This document shows positions 10,801 to 22,631 of a DNA stretch of 32,151 nucleotides, piece after piece. The stretch comes from Pelargonium nanum (Eukaryota; Streptophyta; Magnoliopsida; Geraniales; Geraniaceae). The DNA lies in contig JAYMTF010000653.1 of assembly GCA_036897485.1 (NCBI GenBank), positions 1-32,151 on the forward strand. The letters are read 5' to 3'. Both the position numbers and the translations under genes were made by a program. Each line of letters opens with the position of its first letter. Within the stretch, counting starts at the first letter, position 1. The notes beneath the pieces are model-generated. The model was not told where the DNA came from, searched no databases, and saw only the letters and a program-made list of their open reading frames with translations.

Positions 10801-13800
10801 CGACTCTCTCACAAAGGAGAAACAAGACTTTATTCTTTCTTCTGTGGTAATTTTTAATTTAAACATTTCTATGTTTGCTCCATTTTTAAGTTAATGAACA
10901 CTTTTTTTTTTCTTTCTAAACAGTTTATTTATTAAACCTGAAATTTTTTGTAGATTGATGCAGCTGTAAATGATGATGTGCCTTCTGTTAGATCAGCTGC
11001 TTGTAGGGCCATTGGAGTTATCTCATGTTTTCAGAAAACTTATCAGAGGTGATTTGAAACTGTGCTGCAAATTCCAATTCAAATTGTCATCATCTTCTAT
11101 TAATTTACTCTTCCACAAAAGTACTGGGAAACAAATTTACCAAGTATTTTAACCTTGTAGTGCAGAGATCCTTGACAAGTTTGTCCATGCTGTTGAGATC
11201 AACTCTCGTGATCCTGTAGCTTCGGTACACGTTCTATAGTTTCTTTGTAATGTTATATTTTTAATGGTTTAATTTGTGTCTCACAACATAAAACTTTCTA
11301 TGATATCTTATTTCAGCTGCGGATAACCGCGTCTTGGGCTTTAGCTAACATATGTGATTCCCTTCGCCACTGTGTTGGCAACTTCTCAGAACGATCTACA
11401 TGTGAGCTTAGTCTTTTTTTTATTTATAATTATTATATGTGTGTGTATATATATATATAAATTTTTTTCGGGGAGCTATTTTTGAAGCACCATTTTTTTT
11501 TCTTTCTGTGTTGCAGATTCAAATTCAGTCACTCAGTCAATGACCCAATTAATTGAGTGTGCTTTGCGCCTAACAAAAGATGGAGACAAGGTACATTGTT
11601 GATTGTCAATTTACTATTTGACAAGTTCGTTTTAAGTTTTATACATTAATGCATGGTTGGCACAGATTGCCCAATGAATTTTGATGTATTCCTCTCAGCT
11701 CAAGCCATGCCAATATGTAGTGGTTTCAAAAGATTTTTGCTGTGGCTTAATCTCTGCCTTCATAAGTTTATTCTTGCTTCATTTGTAATTGTTTCTATAT
11801 TAGATTAAGTCCAATGCTGTGAGGGCTCTTGGAAATCTTTCAAGGCTTGTCAATTATGGAACAAAAAATACCAAGGTGTTTCCTTCAAGCAGTCATATGC
11901 CAGGTAGTTGTGCATCTGCATCAAATCCATATTGCCCAGCTTTTGAAGATCCACGTTGGCTGGATAGAATGGTGCAGGCATTTCTTTCTTGTGTTACAAC
12001 TGGAAATGTTAAGGTATTGCACCCCCTATGTTGAATACATTAGATACTTTGTTTCTAGTTACTTCGGAAGTGGTATGTATGATTGTTTTCATTTCTGGTA
12101 TCAATTCCATTGTGCTCACAAATTAGCATGATCATATATTAACAGGTCCAGTGGAATGTTTGCCATGCATTAAGCAACCTATTTCTAAATGAGACATTAA
12201 GATTGCAAGATATGGATTGGTATGTGATTCTGAATTCAGCACTTCCATAATTGTAATGATGTATGTCTGATGTACTTTCAGATAATGTATATTAATGACG
12301 AATACTACTATAATCTTGTATAAATGTTTTAAATTTTGAGTAGCTAACTGAGAATTGTATTCACACTAGGTAGACTTTCATACACTTAACAGGAGGTTAT
12401 AAAGCATGTGAGTTTCTAAATTCCATTTAACCCTTCTCTACCAAGTATATGGGAAGTGTGGGCACATTTGAATCTGGTGTTTAGGTTAGGAGCTACACCC
12501 TGGACAATATTAGCAGATATGTACATGACTCTTACAATGGAGGCGGTGTGTTCTTTGCCTTTCATTTATATATCAAATTATAATGAGGCTGGTCCTCCCC
12601 AATGTGGTTTAGGGCCTTAGGCTCTTCTGAGTTGAGATAGAACGCTAGATATCATAGATTTGTTTGTGCAGTTAGCGGTGTGTTCTTTGCCTTTCATTTA
12701 TATATCAAGTTTTAATGAGGCTGGTCCTCCCCAATGTGGTTGAGACTCTTCTGAGTTGAGATAGAAAGCTAGATATCATAGGATTTGTTTTTGCAACTAG
12801 GTTTGAAGTTTTTGGGATTCTTCCCAGAGGTGTGTGAAAATGGGATATATTCATCCTCCTAGATTTAATTATTTTCTACCTTTGGGATTTGAGTTCATGG
12901 ATTGTACTGGGAGGACAATGAATAGATATTATTACATTATTTACCAGCTGAAAATTGCAAAATATTATGCTCAGTTGGAGGTATATATCACTCTTCGGAC
13001 CCTAGTTTTCTGATTCCTTTTCATATGCATATTGGACCTGATTAATTCATTTTCCTTTTGTTGCCTTATCTATTTTTATTTTATTTTATTTGGTTCAGCA
13101 ATTTTTTTTTTTGGCATTTTTATATCCCATGGAATGCTCTGCATGCAAAATTACAAATGTTATTACGTGACATGAATGACCTCTGTCTGCATAATATCCT
13201 GAAGTGGTGATGTAAATTCTTGATATGAAACCAATTCTGTGTACAAACTTTGTTTGGCAGGGCTCCATCTGTTTTCAGTATTCTCATACTATTGTTACGT
13301 GATTCTTCTAACTTTAAGATTCGGATACAAGCTGCTGCCGCTTTAGCCGTGCCTGCATCTGTACATGGTGAGTAGAAGGGTTGGTTCCTGTGTCAACTGC
13401 CTTGGTTGAAATGCAATATTGGTTTAACAGTCCAAGCATTTCAAAATTTTCTTTTCTTTAGCTGGCCAGCACTAACCAAAGTTGAAAATCGAGTTTAATT
13501 TGTTGAATCAAGTTTTGTACTGCCGGAGCACTGATTTCTGCACTTTCCAATTATGCAGACTATGGAACATCCTTCACAGATGTTGTCCAAGGTCTGGAGC
13601 ATATACTGGAGAATTTCAGTTCAGACCAAATTTCGGCACCATCTAGTTTCAAATATAGGCTTGCACTTGAGAAGCAGGTAAGGTTTCCAAATCATTTGCA
13701 TCAGAGCAACTCAAATGCCATTAATTCAATTTCAGAAACTACAATAACACGAGTACATAGTTCCCATTTTTATTTGATACAAAGATAATGATTTTCTTAA

Positions 13801-15404
13801 AATCTTATGCAAAGTAACAGATAATATGTTCACTTAGAAAAAAACCCTAACTAGATTGGATTGACTGAATATTTACTTATGAGTTGATGGTGATTACTCA
13901 TGGTAAGATACCATCAACTTGATGCAGATAATGTTTTACTCTGTGTAATCACCATAGCAAAGCAATTTAATCAGACCTTCAAACTTTTGATGCCAATTAA
14001 AAATATCAGTATTTCAGATCAAACTTGTTATTGATTTCAAAATAAATCTCTGCTAATAATCATTGTAAACAAACATTTTAGTAACACTATCTTATAAAGC
14101 CGGCAAACTCTTAATGCTGGTTGGAACTTCTTTCTTTAATATCCATTTTGTAACTGGTTAGTTTGTGTCCTCCACAACATTCTTTTGTAGTTAATGTTAA
14201 TATAGTCAAGTTTCCATTATTAGTACCATGTTCAATGCATATGCATATTGTCTACAAGTATTTAGTATCTAATTTTATTATGCTATATAATATTTTCTTC
14301 ACCTCAAAACATCCACCTGATTTTTTCCATGTATAACATTTTGTTTTTGATTTTCATATCACTAATTTCAATTCTATTTCCTGTTACAGTTAACCTCAAC
14401 CGTATTACATGTTCTTAGCCTTACTTCAAGCACAGATCAGGAACCTCTGAAAGATTTTCTTGCTAAAGTAAGCATTTTATGATTGTTGATGCTACTCGTA
14501 AGTGTTACTATTTTTTTTTTCATAACCCCTCCCCATCCCTAACCCAATGGGTTTAGAAAAGTGTTACGAAATGTTATATTGAGTTACTTTGGTCCTTTTG
14601 GTATTCACATTGTTAACGATTTTCTCTTACTTAAGCTAGTCATGTAATGAAGCTGTGGCCATATTCCAAGATTTTGGTAGTGTTTGGATTAGAATTTTTG
14701 TTCAAAAATGGGAATCAAGAATGAGATTCTCATTCTTCATGTTTGAATTATGACTTTTTGTTCTTGAAAACTGATTTGGAATTAGAATCTCATTCCCATT
14801 CCAATTTTTTTTAATCCAAATGCTTTTGACCCTCCTTGATCCATGTCTCCACATTATTATGTTTGCAATATATTAGTGTGGCTTACTACTAAACCTAGGG
14901 TTGGAATATGGGAGTGGATGAAAACAGTAACATCACATCATTAATTATGCTCCGTATATGTTATTGAGTGGTCTTGTAATATTAAGAAACTTGGACCGTC
15001 TAAAGAAATGACAGTGGATTATAGTGTTTGTTATTGTAGGACTTGTAAGATTGAGGAGTTGGTAATGCCATGTCTTGTTTTCTTTCCACATTTCTTTCTT
15101 TCATCCATGCACTACGGGAAATAAGGATTTATTCAACACTGCTGTTGCCCGAGTACTAATCTTGTGAGGTTTTGTCTCACACTTGTGTACACTGTCTTGT
15201 ATGTAGAAAGCCTGTTTTCTCGAGGAGTGGTTGAGGAAGCTCTGCTTATCATTAGGGGAGGCTGAGGTTGAAGATGGTTCTATCAGGAACCAAAAGAAGG
15301 TGATGATATCCAAGGCAATCCAATCCCTAATTCATGTGTACAAAAGTAGGAACCAGCAAACAATTGCACACAGATTTGAGAAGTTGGAAGAGAGCATTAG
15401 GTAA
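4671..15404 (+). CDS. HEAT repeat-containing protein 6 orthologue (27 exons, 1176 aa)
   Basis: This is a large alpha-helical scaffold protein of the HEATR6 family. Its molecular role is poorly known. Coding exons: 4671-4853, 5022-5117, 5211-5386, 5656-5929, 6003-6070, 6221-6290, 6392-6754, 7518-7597, 7727-7778, 7986-8139, 8291-8378, 8700-8802, 8893-8983, 9152-9249, 9567-9749, 9916-10167, 10751-10846, 10954-11048, 11161-11224, 11317-11401, 11517-11590, 11804-12013, 12146-12219, 13261-13367, 13559-13677, 14390-14467, 15207-15404. All introns are GT-AG, and the exons sum to 3531 nt with no internal stop. Family marks are the N-terminal RAWRTAFLTLRDE, the YRPPHLRKKE box (342-351) beside an acidic/Ser-rich SDSDYSDSDGS tract, the DUF4042 region from about residue 400, and serial HEAT units at about 810-1060 (for example VRSAACRAIGVIS, VRITASWALANICD, IKSNAVRALGNLS). 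Length matches animal HEATR6 (about 1180 aa). The start at 4671 is the first in-frame ATG before the conserved N-terminus. Arabidopsis At4g38120 is the likely counterpart (from memory). Confidence 0.93.
6795..6821 (+). repeat. G-rich (GGGGT)n tract in HEAT-gene intron 7, G-quadruplex-prone
   Basis: Six G-runs of 3-4 bases, each separated by one T, lie on the coding strand 41 nt after the intron 7 donor (6755). Tracts with four or more G-runs and single-base loops form very stable quadruplexes in DNA and RNA. The tract would be present in the pre-mRNA of this intron (6755-7517). Confidence 0.85.
7851..7887. repeat. (TA)n plus T-run in HEAT-gene intron 9
   Basis: About thirteen TA units are followed by eleven T residues, about 100 bp before the acceptor at 7985. 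It is a simple sequence repeat of likely variable length. Confidence 0.95.
12543..12799. repeat. Tandem duplication, unit about 132 bp, in HEAT-gene intron 23
   Basis: Two adjacent copies start with GCGGTGTGTTCTTTGCC at 12543 and 12675. They stay highly similar through the CATTTATATATCAA and CTAGATATCATAG segments. The second copy lacks about eight bases after AATGTGGTT and has scattered substitutions, so the duplication is fairly recent. It lies inside intron 23 (12220-13260) and does not touch coding sequence. Confidence 0.9.
13882..13955 (+). repeat. Overlapping, mutually exclusive inverted repeats in HEAT-gene intron 25
   Basis: AGTTGATGGT (13882-13891) is complementary to ACCATCAACT (13910-13919). 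ATGGTGATTAC (13887-13897) is complementary to GTAATCACCAT (13945-13955). The left arms share ATGGT, so only one stem can form at a time. No function is known. Confidence 0.6.
14678..14824. mobile_element. MITE-like inverted repeat in HEAT-gene intron 26
   Basis: The left end TAGTGTTTGGATTAGAATTT and the right end (AATCCAAATGCT on the plus strand) are inverted copies. Homology continues inward through ATGGGAAT and GAATGAGATTCT in both arms, giving a compact foldback of about 147 bp typical of small non-autonomous DNA transposons. I could not define a clean target-site duplication; only TTTTG occurs near both ends. The superfamily is therefore open. Confidence 0.55.
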
Positions 15405-17290
15405 ATCATTGCTAGTCTTGATCATTTGTTTTATTGATTTATCATTTATCAATGGTAAAAAAAATGTGCCTTGCACGTGGGGAGTTGGTAGAGGATATAT
15501 TTTTTTGTTTGTGTCATGTAATGTAACCATAATGATTTTATATTTATTTCATAAATATAGATATAGTATATGATAATGTATGAAGTCATGTTTGTATTTG
15601 GGTAAAGCGCTTTTTGGACAGTCACTGTTTGTTAATCTTTAAAAATGGAAGTTGAACAACTTTTTTTGGATTATAGTGTTTTATTATGTTGCTTGTATTG
15701 TAGTGTAAACATAGGATACCCTATTGGTCGTCACTGTCATGCGAACAGTGAGTAAAGCGAATCAATCTGATTGTAATCACTGTAGTTTTGATATTTTGTG
15801 GAGTTGGGTAAAAATTGTGGGAAATGGACAAGAAACAAGAAAATGCAAATCCGAATTGACTTAAAAGAGATGGGGTCAAATTCAATGGTCTTCATTTAGA
15901 TACTGTTTGGATCAAAAGTTAACATTAGTTTGCATAAGATTATAGTATTGGGATGTATAAAATTTGAAGTGAGAGCATAAAATAATTGCAAGTAATGTGG
16001 GTGGGTGGCCACTCCACATGAGTAAAGAAAGTTGTTGCATAAAATAAAACAGAAGAAGATAATAAATGGCTTGCTTGTTTGCAGCTCTACAACATATTTA
16101 TTGAGGAAATAAATCCCCACAACACCTATTCCAAATTCCAAGCCAGTTGAGTTGAATAATGTGAAGTTGGTTTGGTTGGGTAGGACCACCCAAACCATCA
16201 CAAAGTGAAATCGTCCATTTACTTGGTTTGGTAGTAAACGTGGTTAGATCCATTCACATACTTTTCTCTCAGATCATTCTCGATTTGTCTTCCAAAATGC
16301 CCATAGTTAGTCTTTCTTGATATGTCGTGGTCTTCTCAAAGTCCCGTCCTCGTCTGAAACTAAAAGCGATTTTTTTGGAGGACCGGCTTTTCCGAGTGAG
16401 ACATATCGGTTAGGTAAGAACTAATTTTATTCATAATTTTTCTATGCATACTCATGCACACTTAGAAGTTCACATTACAAATTTGCTATATCCATGCACA
16501 TGTTCCTTCTCTTCAATTTCCCACGTCCATTCACCAAAAATATAGAGTGTGAGTGCCATTTCGATCCGGAGGGAAACAAGGATTTGAGAGTTTGTGTTGG
16601 CTCATTTTTCTTTACTTTATACTATATATTAAAGATGACTTGCCTTAACTAATGGAATAACCTTATGGTAGAATCTCCAGGATTTTGCTAAATACTATAC
16701 CACTTCTATTAATGCTTATTTTTTTTCTTTTTAAAAGTATTATAAATTGAATTAGAGGTAATTGATTACATATACCTAAAGTCAAGACATAGTCACTCAA
16801 CTCGGACTATAGAACATAAAGTTGTTAAGTCTCATCTTTTTTATAATGTGGTCCTACAAGATTAGGAAATGTTTGATTTGATCAATTAAAATCAAAACGT
16901 GATATGTGTTATTTTCAAATATAAAAAATCGGATTTTACTTCAAGTTCGAGTAAAAAAAACTTAACTTGAATCCAACCCATAAAACTATAAAATAGTGGT
17001 TTAAATAAAGACCGTAGGGTAGGATTTTACATGTAAAATATGTGAATTCATCCGACACAAAAATCAGCCCGGCCCATATATGGGCCCCGAATCCGCAAAA
17101 AATCGGTTTGAATTTTGAGTGTCCATGACCAAACGGCCACTAATGCTTGGTTCAATGCAATGAAAAATAGTGAAATAGCAAAAAAGAGTCAAGAAGGGAG
17201 TGAGTTAGGTGGAGAAAAAAGAGGGTGGTCACTGGTCAGACTCCTGAGAATGCTCCATTAGTGCCACCCAGCTTCCTCACTTTCTGTCTT
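15405..17290. other. Intergenic region between the HEAT and PMT genes
   Basis: It holds the 3' flank of the HEAT gene and the upstream region of the methyltransferase gene. A small hairpin, TCACTGT..ACAGTGA, lies near 15735. A minus-strand frame at 15896-16201 has no recognisable similarity. Two 16-bp palindromes (17024-17086) are described separately. No gene or RNA was identified. Confidence 0.5.
17024..17086. promoter_or_regulatory. Paired 16-bp palindromes, the second with two TGGGCC boxes
   Basis: ATTTTACATGTAAAAT (17024-17039) and GGCCCATATATGGGCC (17071-17086) are perfect palindromes 31 bp apart. The second is two inverted TGGGCC site-II boxes around a short AT core, about 200-300 bp before the pyrimidine-rich leader of the methyltransferase gene. 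A TCP-type binding site is plausible, though such palindromes also occur in transposon ends. Confidence 0.45.
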
Positions 17291-18441
17291 TCTGTAGACC
17301 AAATCCACCCTTTCCTCTCTTTTTGGAATTTCAAAACCTCCTCTCGATCTTCTCTCTCTACAAGCCTAACAATATCTTCCCTTTCTCTCTCACTCCTCTC
17401 ATAACGGACCTTCACTTTTTCTGCAAACCCATTTTTATAACCACCCTCTTCTACTACAAGTACTGTTGCTTCTCATCTATCACCCCTTTAGAGCCCAAAA
17501 GATAGAATCTTTTTACAAGGAAACATAAAAAGAAGAAGAAGGGGAAAAACCCATTTGTTTAGTTTCCACAGAGGAGGAGCCATGGAAGAGGTTTAGCTAA
17601 GATCAAGTTCAGGAGGTATCTTCTTCTTCCTCTTCTTCTTCAAGTGTTGTGTTTTTGTTGTTTTCAGTGGACTTGTACGTACAGTTGCTGCTTTGTATAT
17701 TTTGTTCTGTTCTCACTTTTATGGATCTTCAATTTTTTTTAGTGGAAGTGTGCATAAGAAGAAAGAAAGAAGCTTGTTGGTGAGAGTGATGAACACAGAA
17801 AAAAGCTTCTGAAAAGTTCATATGTTCACTGCTCTTGAGTGAGAGAGAGGAAAGTTACGTATTCTTATTCGTCTAACTGCCCAACAAAAGAAAAAAGAGG
17901 TACTTTTTGTTGCTTTAGGCTTTTAGCAAGTTCTTTTGTTGTATGTTGCATATTTCTTCAAGTATAATACTCTGTTTGGTGAATCTTTGGTCTTAAGTTT
18001 TTTTGTGTGTGTGTGTGTATTTCTTCTGTTTGATGAATCTTTGGTCTCTGTATGTTTTATGTTTTCTTTGATCGCTATGTGCCACAATGGGATGTGAGTT
18101 CAGGGTTTCATGTGGGTTCAAAAAATATTTAATCTTGCATTTGTTGCTTCATGAAACCGCGGTTTAATGGAGGTTTATCTTCCATACAGAACTTCTGTTT
18201 ATTCATTCAACCAACAACAAAATATAAAAACAAACAGAAATTTATTTTACAATCAAGATTTCATCATCTAAATTCCCAACCATTTAGTATTTACAAGTTT
18301 TCAATTTGTCAGTTTTGTTTGTGGTGAATTTGAACCTCATCACCCAAACCATTTTTAGTAGTTACATGTTTTCAGCTTGTCAGTTTTCTTTCTAGTGGAT
18401 TTGAACACCATGGATCCTTTTATGCAGAGGGTTATAATATA
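17290..18441 (+). promoter_or_regulatory. 5' leader of the PMT18-type gene with a probable leader intron
   Basis: A pyrimidine-rich, TATA-less stretch (17290-17400) looks like a transcript start region. Donor-like AGGAG|GTATCT (intron from 17616) or AAGAG|GTACTT (intron from 17900) can join the acceptor TTATGCAG at 18427, leaving 14 nt before the ATG at 18442. Splicing would remove out-of-frame ATGs, for example near 17721 and 17789. The leader before the first donor keeps a tiny upstream ORF at 17582-17596 (four codons and a stop). Leader introns often raise expression in plants. Which donor is used cannot be decided here. Confidence 0.55.
18280..18417. repeat. Imperfect tandem duplication, unit about 69 bp, in the PMT leader intron
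   Basis: Two diverged copies start with CCATTTAGTATTTACA at 18280 and CCATTTTTAGTAGTTACA at 18349. Both continue through GTTTTCA..TTGTCAGTTTT and GTGRATTTGAAC. The second copy ends just before the acceptor at 18427. A second, shorter direct repeat (CTGTTTGRTGAATCTTTGGTCT near 17972 and 18027) lies in the same intron. Confidence 0.8.
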
Positions 18442-20729
18442 ATGGCCAAGGAGCATGGAGGATCGCCAAAGCAGTTTCACAATGCAGAATCAAAGAGCAG
18501 AAGACTAACTTGGATGTTAGGGGTTAGTGGCCTTTGTGTATTATCTTACATCTTGGGTTCTTGGCAGAGTACAGTTCCCGCCCCTTCCAGCCAATCTGAG
18601 GTGTATAATCGAGTAGGCTGTGAAGTTGGAGCTCCAGGATCTGGTGGTGAGCCCCACTTGGTTCCTTCATCAACAGCCTCCCTGGATTTCGATAGTCATC
18701 ACCAAATTACCATCAATGATTCAGTTGGAGTCGAGAAGATTCCAGCTTGTGACATGGCCTACAGTGAATACACGCCTTGCCAGTATCCACCTAGATCAAG
18801 GATGTTTGAAAGAGAGATGTTGATATACAGAGAGAGGCACTGTCCCAAAAAGGAAGAGCTCTTCCTTTGCATGATACCTGCTCCTCCCAGATATAAGACT
18901 CCTTTCCAATGGCCTCGGAGTCGAGATTATGCCTGGTATGACAATATCCCCCACAAAGAGCTCAGTATTGAGAAGGCTGTTCAGAATTGGATTCAGGTTG
19001 AAGGTGATCGGTTTAGATTTCCTGGAGGAGGCACCATGTTCCCTCGTGGAGCTGATGCGTATATTGATGACATTAACAAGCTCATTCCGCTGACCACTGG
19101 AGCAATCAGAACAGCAGTTGACACAGGATGTGGAGTACGTGTGTTAACCTCTCATTTCTTTCATATACTTCTTAAGTATGCATTTCAGTTGCTAATATGA
19201 GACCTTTTACCTTTTCTTGGATATGGGTATAAATAAAGGTTGCTAGTTGGGGAGCTTACCTATTCAAAAGGGACATCCTGACGATGTCTTTTGCACCAAG
19301 GGATACACATGAAGCGCAGGTCCAGTTTGCATTGGAGCGAGGAGTTCCTGCCATGATTGGCGTCATGGCTACTCAGAGGCTTCCTTACCCAGCAAGAGCC
19401 TTTGACATGGCTCACTGTTCGCGCTGCTTGATACCCTGGCAGAAGTACGGTAAGGTCTACATGTATACTATGTCGTTATAAGTGATCAGCAACTACAAAA
19501 ATGTGAATCATCACGCTTTACGACTGAATATGATAGCTTTTAAAGACTTAATTTATCTGAACATTTCGTTCTACAGATGGTTTGTATCTAACTGAAGTGG
19601 ACAGAATTCTGAGGCCTGGTGGTTATTGGGTTCTCTCCGGCCCTCCTATCAACTGGAAGAGACACTGGAAAGGTTGGAAAAGATCTAAAGAAGATTTGAA
19701 ACAAGAGCAAGATGCCATCGAAGATGTTGCCAAAAGCCTGTGCTGGAAGAAGGTGATTGAAAAGAGTGATCTTTCTATATGGCAAAAGCCCGTCAACCAC
19801 ATTGAATGTGTTAAGAGTAGGGAAGTTGATAAAACGCCACATATTTGCAAGTCAGATAATCCGGATGCTGGATGGTACTAACTTATTATCATTTGTGCTT
19901 ATCGAGTATTGATTTTGTGACAGCTTGACGGGAATGTAACTTGTGCTAAACAGGTACAAACAGATGGAAGCTTGCATTACCCCGCTTCCAGAGGCAAGAA
20001 ACTCAGATGAAGTTGCTGGTGGTGCATTGGAGAAATGGCCCGCGCGAGCATTTGCTCTCCCTCCAAGAATAGCCAGTGGCTCATTACCAGGAATCACCCC
20101 TGAGAAATACCGGGAGGATAATGACCTGTGGAAGGACAGGTTAGCACATTATAAAAAGATGATCAGCCCCCTAACGAAAGGAAGATATAGGAATGTGATG
20201 GACATGAATGCGCATCTTGGAGGATTTGCTGCTGCCATGATGAAATACCCTGTGTGGGTTATGAACATTGTCCCTGCCAATTCCAACCCAGACACTCTTG
20301 GAGTGATTTACGAACGGGGCTTTATAGGGACATACCAAGATTGGTGTGAGGCACTATCAACATATCCAAGAACATATGATCTCATACATGCTGGCAATGT
20401 ATTCAGTATGTATCAGGACAGGTAAAAGCTTACTGATCATTATAATGAACTTGATGTTATGGTATGTGATATTATTGTAATTGAATTTTATTTTTTCGTG
20501 TTGAAGGTGTGACATTAGGTACATTCTCCTGGAGATGGATAGAGTTCTAAGGCCAGAAGGGACAGTTATATTCAGAGACACAGTAGAGGTACTTACTAAA
20601 GTTAAAACTATAACAGACGGTATGAGATGGAAAAGCCAGATTATGGATCACGAAAGTGGACCCTTTAATCCAGAGAAACTTCTTCTTGCTGTTAAGACTT
20701 ACTGGACCGGTGAACCTGCAAAAAGTTAA
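18442..20729 (+). CDS. PMT18: PMT18-type Golgi methyltransferase (630 aa, five coding exons)
   Basis: This is a putative S-adenosylmethionine-dependent methyltransferase of the plant PMT/QUASIMODO2 family (Methyltransf_29, formerly DUF248). Members are type II Golgi membrane proteins, and some are needed for pectin homogalacturonan methyl-esterification. The substrate of this clade is not established. Coding exons are 18442-19134, 19239-19449, 19577-19874, 19954-20421 and 20507-20729, summing to 1893 nt with all GT-AG introns. The protein has a short basic cytosolic tail, one signal anchor (about residues 22-40, ending SYILGSWQ), a variable stem, and the [12 protein letters not shown] and YRERHCP cysteine motifs. 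The first SAM-binding motif is [13 protein letters not shown] (from 227), followed by LRPGGYW (313-319). The second lobe carries [12 protein letters not shown] (481-492) and [14 protein letters not shown]. The start MAKE and the anchor fit Arabidopsis PMT18 (At1g33170) better than PMT14 or PMT15, as I recall them. No key residue is missing. Confidence 0.95.
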
Positions 20730-22631
20730 TTCTAGAACAGAATTGTAGCATATAGTTCCATCTTTCTTTATTTGAGTAGTTGAACATTTTCTAGCTATCT
20801 GTAATCTTTTGGGGAACTATTTTTGCTCAGGTTTTGCTTGAGAAATTTTCAAATGGGAAAGTGATAGTCTGCTTAGTTTATGTGTATAACTTGAACTCTC
20901 TAATTGGCACTCCATTTTTTCTTGGTCTTGATTGACAAGTGAACTGTCTGGTTTTCAAGTCATTTTCCTGACAAATTTCATTGTGGTGGACACAAATGAA
21001 ATTTAGTAGTTCAGGCTATAGGCCTGTTGCTTTCCAAGATCTTGTTGATGTGAGTCTATGATTACTAGCTCAATTACTGGCCTCAGCTACTTGAGTGTAT
21101 ATGCAAGGAAAATGATGTTCTTGCATATTTTTCATGTCCTACTACTTGACTGTTGCTACTTAAGCTAGCTTTTGACAATTGTGATCTTCAAGTCACAAGT
21201 TCAAGTTTTGAATTAGTGGTGACTTATTGGACAATTACAGGTGACCCACTGGTCAGAGAAAGCCAACTAACACATCCTAACTCAGACTTGGAAACAATTA
21301 TGTTACAACTAATTTGTATGACTAACTAACCTCCAGCAAACAATTCTTTTCCTCTCACCACCTTAAGTACTAAACTAACATTTGCTCAAAGTCATGGTTA
21401 ATTTTTTAGATCTGTGTATCTTGTTTTGCTGATAGAGAAGCACTTGCCAAGAATGTGATCATGAATATGGTTAAGGTTTCAACTTGACAAGAAAAGCTTG
21501 CTTGGTTCAATCTAAATGTGATGTAAGTTTCATGGTTTGTGACATTGAATTATATGTTCCATGAAAAGGTAGAGATATTGACATTAGTGGTGTAATAAGA
21601 AAAAAGACACTGCTATAGCTAGTCAGGCTTGCCTAAAGTTAGATTTGGCTGATCTGTATTCATGATCTATGGTAGATGCTGCAACTGCAAAACCAAATCT
21701 GTCTTCTTGCACCTAACTAACTTCAATCCAAGCTCCAACCCAATGGGATTGGAGGGAAACAAAAAACCAAAAAGTAGAAAACAAGAAACTTGTCATGTGT
21801 GCACATGACAATGTCTTAAAAATTAGACAGGAGGTCAAATTTGTTTATTGATTGATTTGCTAATTAACTGATATTGTCAAACATGAATATGTTTGATAAC
21901 ACGCTTGAAATACTAGTTGTGTTCTCCGCCTACTAGTTTACGTTCTGAGATTGAAGTAAAATTTAACATGTTCCATATCTAAGTTGGTTCTGTCTGGGAC
22001 TAGATACTTGTCTGTCTTGTCTCCCGACTTAATTCTTACTACTCATGTGAGTCATGGAATCCGTTCGAATATTAAGTAATATTCTTTCAATTTCACAAAC
22101 TTAGAAACTCATAAATAAATATCAATTTTATTTTTGAAATTTAAAGTACTAAAAATTTGAAACACTCAATTTTGTTATTCAATCATCATAATTATAATAA
22201 ACATTTAACGGTTTTCTTTTTCATGGATTGAATTTTCTGTTAGTGTTTAACGCATAGTTTTATAAGCCCAAATAACATGTTATAGTAAGTTAAGCTAGTA
22301 CATCACGGCACCACTAACACCGACACTTAATAAAACGTTGTGTTTTGCGTTCCGAACAAATAGTGTCCTTCAACCTCGACCTCTCCTAACATAAACAGCT
22401 AAAATAAGTTGAATTTTAGAGAAAGTGCAATAGAGAGTAGAATATATCAATATACTGATACACAAATTAAATGAATAAATAAATAAAAGGAGTAATTTAA
22501 TAAGAAAATGAAATGAGCTGAAAGGAAGAGGACGACGAATCTAGAAAAACGAGTAGAACAGTAAAAACCCAAATTACCACAATTGAATTGAAGATCAAAA
22601 TCAGAGTAATCGGAATCGAGTCAGTGTGGGG
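20730..22631. other. Intergenic, no gene recognised
   Basis: AT-rich DNA holding the 3' flank of the methyltransferase gene and the promoter of the TMEM120-family gene. No long open frame occurs. A perfect 10-bp hairpin with a 2-nt loop lies at 21790-21811 (TTGTCATGTG / CACATGACAA). The last 100 bp before 22632 are purine/A-rich and presumably include the leader. Confidence 0.6.
21790..21811. repeat. Perfect 10-bp hairpin
   Basis: TTGTCATGTG (21790-21799) and CACATGACAA (21802-21811) are exact inverted copies separated by TG. It lies about 1.1 kb after the methyltransferase stop codon, beyond a likely 3' UTR. There is no U-run typical of a polymerase III terminator and no sign of a microRNA-length arm. 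Confidence 0.7.

Noticed and set aside
15896-16201. 101-codon minus-strand frame
   Set aside because: Hydrophobic, Phe/Asn/Ile-rich translation typical of AT-rich non-coding DNA, with no motif and no splice-linked partner.
17323-17505. 60-codon frame in the leader of the methyltransferase gene
   Set aside because: It begins with TTG rather than ATG and is a translation of a pyrimidine-rich leader.
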